A DNA stretch of 38,065 bases from Candidatus Zixiibacteriota bacterium (GTDB lineage Bacteria; UBP14; UBA6098). The stretch covers positions 1-38,065 of the forward strand of contig DSAF01000040.1 in NCBI GenBank assembly GCA_011388305.1, read 5' to 3'. The notes below the pieces were generated by a model that saw only the letters and a list, made by a program, of their open reading frames with translations, was not told where the DNA came from and did no database searches. Shown here piece after piece: positions 1 through 6,939 of the stretch (position 1 is the stretch's first letter; every line of letters starts with the position of its first letter). The position numbers and the translations under genes were made by a program.

Positions 1-429
1 AATTATATCTATGTAAGAACGACCACAACGCCGAGAACTTATTTCAATCATGTCAACATTAGCGATACTCGCTATATCCATACTTCGCAATCCTTGGCGT
101 TGGATGTCAACGGGACATTCACGATAAACTCCGGCGCGGAGTTCCAAGCCAACGGCAAAGCGATGAATATGGCCGGCAACTGGACGAACAACGGCACATT
201 CACGCACGGGAATAACCGTGTAACATTCGACGGTTCAGGCACGAGCACCATCGGCGGCTCGGCGAACACGACATTCTACGACCTATACATTAACAAAACC
301 GGCACTGGCGTGGTCAATTTGAACAGACACATTTGGATAGACCGCGAGCTTGACGTCTCCGCCACCGGTGCAACGGGCGGGCATTCCGGCGGAATCGTGC
401 CGGGGGCTTACGACATTAACTTTCCGTAG
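1..429 (+). CDS. 3' part of a beta-helix-like surface protein, short C-terminus
   Basis: The frame is open from the first base of the window, so the gene starts upstream; the ORF-track start (TTG at 94) is internal. The 142 visible residues are rich in Asn, Gly and Thr with short strand-turn units such as 'GNWTNNGTFTHGNNRVTFDGSG', the look of a right-handed beta-helix or filamentous-haemagglutinin-like passenger. No enzyme motif is visible. The protein stops at 'GAYDINFP' without the Por-type sorting tail carried by the next gene. The end may therefore be truncated, or the protein may be anchored another way. I saw no convincing continuation in the other two frames after the stop. Function unknown; probably cell surface or secreted. 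Confidence 0.6.
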   Translation, partial: NYIYVRTTTTPRTYFNHVNISDTRYIHTSQSLALDVNGTFTINSGAEFQANGKAMNMAGNWTNNGTFTHGNNRVTFDGSGTSTIGGSANTTFYDLYINKTGTGVVNLNRHIWIDRELDVSATGATGGHSGGIVPGAYDINFP

Positions 430-585
430 TTCGATGAGTGTCTATTCTTTTCGGGCTGGGCAGGCGCACCGGCACGCCATATTGAGAGGACTTGACGCCG
501 TGATATAGCTTTACGAACGCCTCGATTGTTCTGAAGTTTTAGCGAAACGGCGCGCTGAAACCAAACTATCGAATAAGGAGGGACT

Positions 586-2181
586 ATGAAACTCACTATC
601 AAATGGATTCCCGTTGTTATCATTCTGTTTTTCGCAGGGGCACTTTCCGCCGTGGAGTGGATTCCCGAGGAAGTTCGTTTCCACCACGTCCTCGAGCTTG
701 GCGAGGGTGGAACGGTTTTCGAGAGCGGATACGGACGAGTTGCGATTTCATACACGCCAGAGCCTGACGGCTTTTTCGTCAATGTGGTCGCTCTCGACAG
801 CGATTTCATGCCTGCGTGGATAGTGCGCAATCTGTGGCTTCCCAGCTCGTCATGGATTGCCGACCAACAAACTATCTCGTCGAGGTTTCCCCTGTATTTG
901 CTTTTCCCCGATGTCGATCCGGATATGGGATATGATTTCACTTACGCCATCTATGGCATAGTAAGAACCCCGCATACTCTCGGCTCCATGCCCCCTATTG
1001 TTGAATACAACGAGGCTTTCGCGCAAATACTCGTGGAGGATATCGGCGACGGCGCGTTGTTCGACGAGGAAATCGACCCGCCACCGGATGAGGTTCCCCC
1101 CTTCCCAGACTACGAGGACGGCGATGTAATTGAAGAAGAAGAGTTCCGCGGCTGTCGAGTGCCAAATATCGACCTCGATAGCGAAAGCCATCCGCCCACG
1201 CCCGACTACGCCGGCGACAAGAACGCCTGCGCTGTAGCATCGACGGCGAATAGCTTCATGTGGCTTAAAGATGTCTATGACGATATCGATTTCGATTTAT
1301 CGCATAGGGAGCTTTTGGAACTGCTCAGCAGTCTCATGGGGCGGGCACCTGCTAGCGGCGTCACCTCGGCACAGATGATTAGAGGCAAACTCGATCTCAT
1401 CGAGATGCTCGGCCTGAATATCAATGTCAAATTCCAAAATGAATTTTACGACACGAACATTCAATCCTCCAGCGGCGCGACGGTGGCGCAGTGTCAGAAC
1501 ACGGGGCCATATCCCACATGGGAATGGCTTCAAGCCGAACTCGAAGCCGGCGAGGATGTCGAGCTTAACTATCGCTGGATAGATGCCGAGGGAAACGATA
1601 GGGGACACTCAGTTGTTATCACGGGAACAGAGACCACTCCGGGCGGCGCTCGACGCATTAAATTCAAACACGACATCAATCAGGGTGGCGAGAGCAGTGA
1701 TGACGAACTCGAACATGCCGACGAGGGAATCTACATTGACGACTACGGCAGAATGAGATTGCCGGGCAGGCGCAACGCCGTTGTAAGTAGCGTTGTTTCG
1801 GAAAGTCCGGGCGAACCGTTCTTGGGCATTGGCGATGCGGGGAAACTGCCTGATAGATTCGCCATCTCCACCTATCCGAACCCGTTTAATTCTGCGGTAA
1901 CGATCACCATTGACGGCGTAGGGGCGAGGCATGAATTGCCCATACAGGTCGAGATTTACGATGTATCAGGTAGAATCGTCGAAAACATTTCCGTAGGGGA
2001 AGGCCCCCGCGCCTTCCCGCTTGATGGTAATTCGGAAAACGGGAGCGCACAGGGGCGCTCCCTTACAACCCGCGAATTCATCTGGCAACCCGACGAAAAT
2101 CTTCCCTCCGGCGTGTATCTCGTCCGGGCTACGGCCTCCGGCGGGCAGACAGCGGCGCGGCGGGTGGTGTATCTGAAGTAG
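586..2181 (+). CDS. Secreted C39-like cysteine peptidase domain protein with type IX sorting tail
   Basis: 531 residues. The ATG follows a near-perfect Shine-Dalgarno (TAAGGAGGGACT). Residues 1-22 form a signal peptide. An unassigned beta-rich region (about 25-150) is followed by a very acidic Pro/Glu/Asp linker (about 150-190). A peptidase_C39-like fold follows: Cys215 in 'KNACAVASTANSF' and His341 in 'RGHSVVITG' fit the catalytic Cys and His of papain-like C39 domains. The C-terminus (about 425-531) is a type A sorting domain, with 'TYPNPFNSAVTI' near 430-440, 'VEIYDVSGRIV', and a terminal 'SGVYLVRA'. Known for the family: such tails direct proteins through the type IX system to the cell surface. 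Residues 471-495 form an unusual insert in the tail encoded by two DNA hairpins. The substrate is unknown, and the domain may be non-proteolytic. Confidence 0.75.
   Translation: MKLTIKWIPVVIILFFAGALSAVEWIPEEVRFHHVLELGEGGTVFESGYGRVAISYTPEPDGFFVNVVALDSDFMPAWIVRNLWLPSSSWIADQQTISSRFPLYLLFPDVDPDMGYDFTYAIYGIVRTPHTLGSMPPIVEYNEAFAQILVEDIGDGALFDEEIDPPPDEVPPFPDYEDGDVIEEEEFRGCRVPNIDLDSESHPPTPDYAGDKNACAVASTANSFMWLKDVYDDIDFDLSHRELLELLSSLMGRAPASGVTSAQMIRGKLDLIEMLGLNINVKFQNEFYDTNIQSSSGATVAQCQNTGPYPTWEWLQAELEAGEDVELNYRWIDAEGNDRGHSVVITGTETTPGGARRIKFKHDINQGGESSDDELEHADEGIYIDDYGRMRLPGRRNAVVSSVVSESPGEPFLGIGDAGKLPDRFAISTYPNPFNSAVTITIDGVGARHELPIQVEIYDVSGRIVENISVGEGPRAFPLDGNSENGSAQGRSLTTREFIWQPDENLPSGVYLVRATASGGQTAARRVVYLK
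1997..2062 (+). repeat. Two matched hairpins inside the coding sequence
   Basis: GGGAAGGC (1997-2004) pairs with GCCTTCCC (2011-2018), and GGGAGCGC (2041-2048) pairs with GCGCTCCC (2055-2062). Each is a perfect 8-bp stem with a 6-nt loop; they are 22 nt apart. They lie in frame in the sorting-domain loop of the upstream gene and encode residues about 471-493. The look is that of a REP-like palindromic element that has been tolerated in a variable protein loop. Confidence 0.7.
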
Positions 2182-2202
2182 TGCCAGTCGAGCAACATAG
2201 GC

Positions 2203-2292
2203 GCGAGCCGTTAGCTCGCTAGCGTTGGAATCTACGCGTTCGGTGGGGTAGCGCTGGCGCGCGGGTTGCAGACGCAACCCCCGTGCCAGCGC
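2203..2292. repeat. Hairpin cluster between convergent genes
   Basis: A small hairpin GCGAGC-CGTTA-GCTCGC (2203-2219) is followed by a long one at 2251-2292. The outer arms GCGCTGGC/GCCAGCGC (8 bp) enclose GGGTTGC-AGAC-GCAACCC. The join between them pairs except for one mismatch, giving a stem of about 19 bp. It sits between the stops of two convergent genes. No T-run follows on either strand, so it is either a bidirectional terminator of unusual form or a REP/BIME-type repeat. Confidence 0.65.
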
Positions 2293-2307
2293 CGCCCGCT
2301 TATAGCA

Positions 2308-3759
2308 CTACTCGAACTTCAGCCTCTTCCACTTGCCCTTGCGGTAGATTATATAGCACCAGAGTGTCGCCAGCGAATTGCTGAAAACCATCGACCACCA
2401 TAGCGCGTCATAGGGATATGCCGACAGCGGCTGGGCGATAAGCGCCAGAAGCGGTTCGGCGGGCGAACGCGCGATAAACGGTAGTTCGAGGAGTTTCCCT
2501 GATAGAAGATACACCAGCGGAATCCTGAAAAGCCATAGCCTGCCTATGTTCACGCGCAATGACGCGCCGGACAGCCCTGCACCGTTGAATACGCCGGTGA
2601 ACACGAACATAGCGCCGAAAATGAACGACGCGATTGACGTCACGCGGAACATACGCACGCCGACTTCGACAATTTCTGGCATGTCAATGAAGAATTTAGT
2701 CAGCTCTGCCCCGGAGAGGAATACCAGCGCGCTTCCAACACCCATGATAATCATTATAAGGATAAACGCCTTGTGGAAGCTCTCCTCAGCCCTGCGAATA
2801 TTCCCCGCGCCAAGATTCTGGCCGATAACCGCCGAAAGTGCGTTGCTTATGCCCATAGCGGGCATCATGAACACGCCGGTCATCCGGTTGCCTATGGCAA
2901 AAGTGCTGATTACGATTGTTCCAAAAGTGTTGACAAAACCCTGTAGAAAAAGGAAGCCGAAGCTTGTTGCGGACTGGCCAATCGATGCGGGGATCGCTAT
3001 GCGGAAGATATTTTTGAGCATCAGCATATCCGGCACTATATCTTGAAGCGAGGGGATGCGCGTTTTGTCGCGCTTGAGGAAGAATCCGACAGCGATAATC
3101 GCGCCAATGCTCTGCGATAGTAAAGTCGCCCATGCCGCGCCCGCGACTTCCATGCGTGGGAAAAACCCCACTCCGAAAATCATTAGCGGATCAAGAATAA
3201 TGTTGATGATAACCGAAATGGCGACGATTATCATCGGCGAAACGGTGTCGCCCGAGCCGTGTGCGATGGCCTGATAGAGCATAGCGATGAGCGAGATGGC
3301 CATGCCCACGACAACGATGCGGACGTAAACTACCGAAAGCTCGAAAATTTCCGTGGGGACTTGAATCAACCGGAGTATGTCGTCAGCGAAGAAGAGGCCG
3401 ACGAACAGAAATATCGTCAAGAAAAAAACCGACACGAGAAGAAGCTGTCCCACCGCGCGCCGGACTCGGTCGGGTAGGGCGGCACCCTCGAAGCGCGCAA
3501 CGAGCGCAGTCCCCGCGACGCCGAAGCCCGCGCCGAAGGAGAGGAGCGTGAAGACCACCGGAAACGCGATGCCCGTGACAGACACCGCGCCTGCCGCTCT
3601 CTCGCCGAGTTTGCCAAGCCAGAAGGCATCCACGATGTTGTGCAGTGTGTGCAGGAAGTTGCCTATCATTATCGGCAGGGAGAGGCGTATGAGGTTGCCC
3701 ACGATGTGGCCACGCGTCAAATCGCGCCCCGATGCCCTATTTTCGTTGTTCTGCGACAT
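2308..3759 (-). CDS. MATE family multidrug/solute efflux transporter
   Basis: 483 residues, close to the usual MATE length, with about 12 hydrophobic segments arranged as two similar halves. The opening 'LIRLSLPIMIGNFLHTLHNIVDAFWLGKLG' is typical of the family (MatE domain). The second half repeats the pattern near 'IFRIAIPASIGQSATSFGFLFLQGFVNTFG'. Members export cationic drugs or metabolites against Na+ or H+ across the inner membrane; the substrate here cannot be told. The ATG has no clear Shine-Dalgarno, and a TATAAT lies 8 nt upstream, suggesting a leaderless transcript. The gene stands alone and is convergent with the peptidase gene. Confidence 0.9.
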   Translation of the reverse strand: MSQNNENRASGRDLTRGHIVGNLIRLSLPIMIGNFLHTLHNIVDAFWLGKLGERAAGAVSVTGIAFPVVFTLLSFGAGFGVAGTALVARFEGAALPDRVRRAVGQLLLVSVFFLTIFLFVGLFFADDILRLIQVPTEIFELSVVYVRIVVVGMAISLIAMLYQAIAHGSGDTVSPMIIVAISVIINIILDPLMIFGVGFFPRMEVAGAAWATLLSQSIGAIIAVGFFLKRDKTRIPSLQDIVPDMLMLKNIFRIAIPASIGQSATSFGFLFLQGFVNTFGTIVISTFAIGNRMTGVFMMPAMGISNALSAVIGQNLGAGNIRRAEESFHKAFILIMIIMGVGSALVFLSGAELTKFFIDMPEIVEVGVRMFRVTSIASFIFGAMFVFTGVFNGAGLSGASLRVNIGRLWLFRIPLVYLLSGKLLELPFIARSPAEPLLALIAQPLSAYPYDALWWSMVFSNSLATLWCYIIYRKGKWKRLKFE

Positions 3760-3767
3760 AACCGCAT

Positions 3768-3773
3768 ATTATA
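3768..3773 (-). promoter_or_regulatory. -10 box (TATAAT) of the MATE gene
   Basis: A perfect TATAAT on the minus strand ends 8 nt before the ATG of the MATE gene. Transcription would start at or next to the start codon. No good -35 hexamer is seen at 16-18 bp. Confidence 0.4.
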
Positions 3774-4003
3774 TCCCCGCAAATTTGAAATGCTATAAGA
3801 TTTCTGGATATATTCTCCGGTAAAGGAGTGTGGTGTCTATCTGCTTGTCTGCTAAGAGTTTAGCGATAAAGTTTTAGTCAGTTTTTTGAATTGGGAAAGG
3901 AAGTCAATCTATTGCTCCCATCCGAACCTGCGGTTCGTCGTGTTGAAAATCGAACATCGGGACAATTCGCTTCAATAAAAATTCAGCAAGTCCAGAAAAT
4001 AAC

Positions 4004-4032
4004 TTGCGCGAAGGGCCTTTCATCTATATTAT
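4004..4032 (+). promoter_or_regulatory. Sigma-70-like promoter of the small ribosomal protein gene
   Basis: TTGCGC (4004-4009), 17-bp spacer, TATTAT (4027-4032). The expected start near 4039 leaves a leader of about 47 nt with a hairpin and a strong GAGGAGG. Confidence 0.55.
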
Positions 4033-4058
4033 AACCAAATTATTCGTAACGAAACAAC

Positions 4059-4071
4059 GGCGCACAGCGCC
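4059..4071 (+). promoter_or_regulatory. Short leader hairpin beside the ribosome binding site
   Basis: GGCGC-ACA-GCGCC lies directly before the GAGGAGG Shine-Dalgarno (4073-4079) of the ribosomal protein gene. It could tune translation. A very similar GGCGC-GAT-GCGCC occurs at 32157-32169, ahead of the dCMP deaminase gene. Confidence 0.35.
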
Positions 4072-4085
4072 CGAGGAGGAACTAT

Positions 4086-4178
4086 ATGCCCTGCGGCAAG
4101 AAGAAAAAGCGGCTGAAGATCGCTACGCATAAGAGGAAAAAGCGTAGGAAGAAGGATCGGCACAAGAAGAAGAAGTAG
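4086..4178 (+). CDS. AURKAIP1/COX24-domain small ribosomal protein (30 aa)
   Basis: Too short for the ORF track. ATG to TAG encodes MPCGKKKKRLKIATHKRKKR followed by RKKDRHKKKK, 30 residues, 17 of them Lys or Arg. It is preceded by a strong GAGGAGG at a spacing of about 6 nt and a good promoter. The pattern 'MPCGKK+K+.KIATHKRKKR.RK.RHKKK' is that of the AURKAIP1/COX24 (DUF1713) proteins of Bacteroidetes and relatives. Those are related to mitochondrial mS38 and to the tiny actinobacterial small-subunit protein bS22. It probably binds 16S rRNA in the small subunit. The next gene starts 3 nt after its stop, so the two are co-transcribed. Confidence 0.85.
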   Translation: MPCGKKKKRLKIATHKRKKRRKKDRHKKKK

Positions 4179-4181
4179 CCG

Positions 4182-4682
4182 ATGGCGGTGAAAATCGCAG
4201 TCATCTCCGACACGCATGTCGGACAGAGGATCTCGGCGTATCCGGCCGGTTTTCTGAGGGAAATCGGCCGGTGCGATATTATTGCTCACGCCGGAGATCA
4301 CACATCCATAGCATCGCTCGAACTCCTTGAAAGCCAAGGCGAACTCCGCGCCGTCCATGGGAACATGGACGAGATGGCAGTGGCGGATGTTTTGCCCGCG
4401 AAGTTGACTTTCGATGTCGAGGGAGTCTGCATAGGGATTACCCATGGCTCCGGCGCGCCCGATGGAATCGAGCGAAGGGTTCTCGAAGTCTTCGACGACT
4501 CTCAAAAGCCCGACATCATCATCTTCGGACACAGCCACAAGCCCTGCGATCTAATTATCGATGGCGTCCGCATGATTAACCCCGGGTCGCTCAGCGGCAA
4601 CATCGGCGGAAGGCCACCGAGCTGGGGCGTTCTCACCATCGACGGCGACAATATCGACTGGCGACATATCGCAATGAGATAA
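4182..4682 (+). CDS. YfcE/MJ0936-family metallophosphodiesterase
   Basis: 166 residues, the normal length. It has the calcineurin-like metal-binding motifs in order: 'DTH' (D10, H12), 'HAGDH' (D39), 'VHGNMD' (N61), 'GITHG' (H88) and 'GHSHK' (H117, H119). Known members hydrolyse phosphodiesters with Mn2+ or Ni2+ in the cytoplasm; the natural substrate is usually unknown. The start ATG lies 3 nt after the ribosomal protein stop, so translation is likely coupled. The tRNA gene begins 8 nt after its stop. Confidence 0.88.
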   Translation: MAVKIAVISDTHVGQRISAYPAGFLREIGRCDIIAHAGDHTSIASLELLESQGELRAVHGNMDEMAVADVLPAKLTFDVEGVCIGITHGSGAPDGIERRVLEVFDDSQKPDIIIFGHSHKPCDLIIDGVRMINPGSLSGNIGGRPPSWGVLTIDGDNIDWRHIAMR

Positions 4683-4689
4683 TACATCT

Positions 4690-4761
<72 letters not shown>

Positions 4762-4764
<3 letters not shown>

Positions 4765-4790
4765 TTATGAAAAGCGCTCGATTTTGTTGC
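4762..4790 (+). terminator. Possible terminator after tRNA-Arg
   Basis: GCGCTT-ATGAA-AAGCGC (4762-4778) is followed by TCGATTTTGTT. The stem shares its first three bases with the tRNA end and the T-run is short and broken, so it is a modest candidate. Confidence 0.45.
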
Positions 4791-4960
4791 ATGTATCATC
4801 TTCGCTGAAGTCCCATTCAAAACAAAAATCACCTCGAATTTTACTCCTATGTCAGATTCCCGATAGGTCTCGAATTGCCTTTGTCCATATATTGGAAGGC
4901 TATCCGCACGGCGCGTGTATTTCCTGTAATTTCCGAACACAGCGAGAAATCCTGTCCTAC

Positions 4961-5039
4961 CGGTCATTTCGAGCCGAAAGGGAGAAATCTCCGGATATTG
5001 TGCGAGATTTCTCGTCGCTATTGCTCCTCGAAATGACCG
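4961..5039. mobile_element. Nested palindromic MITE-like repeat
   Basis: Outer arms CGGTCATTTCGAG (4961-4973) and CTCGAAATGACCG (5027-5039) are a perfect 13-bp inverted repeat. Inside, GAGAAATCT (4982-4990) pairs with AGATTTCTC (5005-5013), a perfect 9-bp repeat. Each half reads 'TCATTTCGAG...GAGAAATCT', a pattern resembling short palindromic repeats found in many unrelated bacterial genomes. It probably spreads as a non-autonomous element. Confidence 0.65.
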
Positions 5040-5045
5040 AAGAGG

Positions 5046-5073
5046 GGTAAAAGGTGAAAGGTAAAAGGTAAAG
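5046..5073 (+). repeat. 7-bp tandem repeat, four units
   Basis: GGTAAAA, GGTGAAA, GGTAAAA and GGTAAAG in direct succession, just past the palindrome and before the end of the kinase gene. Confidence 0.7.
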
Positions 5074-5089
5074 GGCGAGGGGTTCGCTC

Positions 5090-6865
5090 CTATTGGTCGA
5101 AGATGCTGTCCTTCTGCGATGGGGCTTTGAGGAGGAATACAGTGAAGCGCGCGCCGCCGCCTTCTATGTTCTCCGCCTCGATTATTCCGCGGTGGCGGTT
5201 GACGATGCCCTGTGCTATCGCAAGGCCGAGGCCCGTCCCGCGTGGCTTTGTGCTGAAAAACGGCGTGAAAATCTGCGAAAGGATTTCCTCGGGGATGCCC
5301 TGGCCGCTGTCGGTGATGCTTACGCCGATGAGCCGCTTCTCGGCATAAAAGCCCGAGCGTTCGCGGGCGAGGTCGATTGTAATCGTTCCGCTTTCATCGC
5401 TGATAGCGTCTTTAGCGTTTATAATAAGGTTATAGAAGGCATCTTTGAGTTGCTCCTCGCGTCCGAGCGTCCATAGCTCGCCCTCGAGGCGGTTCTCAAT
5501 CTCGACCTTCCCCGCGAAGTCCGGATTATGGCGTAGCATGAGGACAATCTCCGAGATTATCTTCGCCAGATCGACGCGGTTGTAGGTTATGTGGTCAACG
5601 GGTAGCTCTTTCAGCCGCGCAAAGACGAGGAACTCCTCGAGAACGTTGGTCAAGCGGTCGGTTTCCTTGACGATGAGGTTCATCAGTCTTCGCTCGTAGT
5701 CGCTGTCGGCGATGCCCTCCGAATTCATGATTGTCTCGACGGAGCCGCGAATGGAGGCGAGCGGGTTGCGGATTTCGTGGGCGAGGCTGGCGGAAAGCTC
5801 GCCAATCGTGGCCATCTTCTCGACCTCTTTGAGATAGACCTCCCGGCGCTTCTGCTCCGTCACATCCTCGAAGAGGGCGATAATCCCCCGAAGGCCGCCC
5901 TCGGGGCTTGTGAGGAAACTGCAAGTGATGTGCATTGTGCGGAACTCTTCGCCGGATTTCATGATGAACTCGCCGCGCCTCTCGCTCTGGACCCCCGCGC
6001 TGAGAAGCTCGGAGAGTTTGTCGGAGAAAACGCGCGCGTCGGCGGGTAGAATCTCATCGAGGAATTTGCCTTTTATCTTTTTTGCGTCAATGCTAAGTAG
6101 CGCCGCGGCGGCGTTGTTGAGATAGACTATCCTGCCCTCGGGATCGAGCGTGATGAGGCCGCTTCGCATGTGCATGAGTATGTCATCGGTATCCATGCTG
6201 ATTCGCCGCAACGCCTCGCCGGTCATTTGAAGCTGGCCGGTGCGGAGCTTCAGTTTGCCGGAAATATAGCCCATCATGAAGGCAATGAGGTAGATGAAAA
6301 GCGCGTAGATATACACAGTGAAAAACAGCAGGTCGGTATCGGTATATAGCATCGCGGAAATGGGGAACATGTCAGCTAAGATATCGAGGACACCCCGAAC
6401 CTGCAAAATCACCATGGCGCTGTATAAAAGCACCGCGCCGGTTGCTGTTATCAATGTGCCGACTAAATCGAAGATGAATGCAGATGTAATAACCGATAGC
6501 GCAAAGAGCAACACAAAAGGCGAACCCGCGCCGCCGGAATAGTAGATTATGCCCACTTCGACGAGAAGCTCGAAAAAGAGCTGAACGCCGCATACAAACT
6601 TGAAACTAAGCTCTCGGTGTGTCTTCTCCCAATATAATAGAGTGAGCAGATATCCGAGAGTTATGAGGCCATAGACGAATAAAAGCGTGGAAAGAAGCCC
6701 CCTTGCGGAGAAGACTATCAGGACGGCGCTGGTAATGAAAATGAAAATCCCGAAACGCGCAATTAGTAGCCAGCGAATTTTGCTACGGAAGTATTCCGCG
6801 ATGTCGATTGGTGGAGCGTTTGTCGATGCACCGGCAATATTTTTCCCAGTGGGATGTTGTATCAT
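5090..6865 (-). CDS. PilS/NtrB-like membrane sensor histidine kinase
   Basis: 591 residues from the ATG at 6865, which has AAAGGG about 7 nt upstream. The track start (TTG at 6898) lacks a binding site and abuts the terminator hairpin. Six hydrophobic segments (about residues 30-200) precede a PAS domain (about 225-340). A HisKA domain follows with 'SASLAHEIRNPLASIRGS' (H363 by this start), then a HATPase_c domain with N box 'NLIINAKDAI', 'DSGQGIP' and 'GTGLGLAIA'. A six-helix N-terminus plus PAS is the PilS arrangement. The neighbour upstream is PilC, which supports a role in sensing for type IV pilus or surface-protein control. No cognate PilR regulator lies next to it; the tRNA region follows. 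Confidence 0.85.
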   Translation of the reverse strand: MIQHPTGKNIAGASTNAPPIDIAEYFRSKIRWLLIARFGIFIFITSAVLIVFSARGLLSTLLFVYGLITLGYLLTLLYWEKTHRELSFKFVCGVQLFFELLVEVGIIYYSGGAGSPFVLLFALSVITSAFIFDLVGTLITATGAVLLYSAMVILQVRGVLDILADMFPISAMLYTDTDLLFFTVYIYALFIYLIAFMMGYISGKLKLRTGQLQMTGEALRRISMDTDDILMHMRSGLITLDPEGRIVYLNNAAAALLSIDAKKIKGKFLDEILPADARVFSDKLSELLSAGVQSERRGEFIMKSGEEFRTMHITCSFLTSPEGGLRGIIALFEDVTEQKRREVYLKEVEKMATIGELSASLAHEIRNPLASIRGSVETIMNSEGIADSDYERRLMNLIVKETDRLTNVLEEFLVFARLKELPVDHITYNRVDLAKIISEIVLMLRHNPDFAGKVEIENRLEGELWTLGREEQLKDAFYNLIINAKDAISDESGTITIDLARERSGFYAEKRLIGVSITDSGQGIPEEILSQIFTPFFSTKPRGTGLGLAIAQGIVNRHRGIIEAENIEGGGARFTVFLLKAPSQKDSIFDQ

Positions 6866-6900
6866 CTCTATGCCCTTTGAACGTCGAAACGGAAACAATT

Positions 6901-6928
6901 CAAAAAGGGCGAGGCAATCTCGCCCTTT
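6901..6928 (-). terminator. Rho-independent terminator between pilC and the sensor kinase
   Basis: On the minus strand AAAGGGCGAG-ATTGC-CTCGCCCTTT is a perfect 10-bp stem running into TTTTTG, 12 nt past the pilC stop. It separates pilC from the kinase gene, whose ATG lies about 36 nt further on. Confidence 0.75.
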
Positions 6929-6939
6929 GACAGCAAGCC

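Larger units (their letters stand above)
3760..4085. other. 326-base intergenic region, divergent promoters
   Basis: No ORF with coding character. It is AT-richer than its surroundings. It holds the MATE -10 box, a small hairpin CGAACC-TGC-GGTTCG (3923-3937), a plus-strand promoter at 4004-4032 and a hairpin next to the ribosome binding site at 4059-4071. Nothing else is recognised. Confidence 0.5.
4791..5089. other. Intergenic region with repeats, no gene seen
   Basis: The ORFs in the track here (88 aa on each strand) have no family signature and run through the palindromic repeat and the tRNA, so I do not call a gene. The region holds the nested inverted repeat at 4961-5039, a partial related string 'GCGAGAAATC' near 4942, and a 7-base tandem repeat at 5046-5073. 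Confidence 0.5.

Noticed and set aside
492-515. TTGACG...GATATAG string before the peptidase gene, resembling the nfi promoter
   Set aside because: The spacing is far too short for a promoter, and the similarity to 25289-25319 is too brief to call a repeat.
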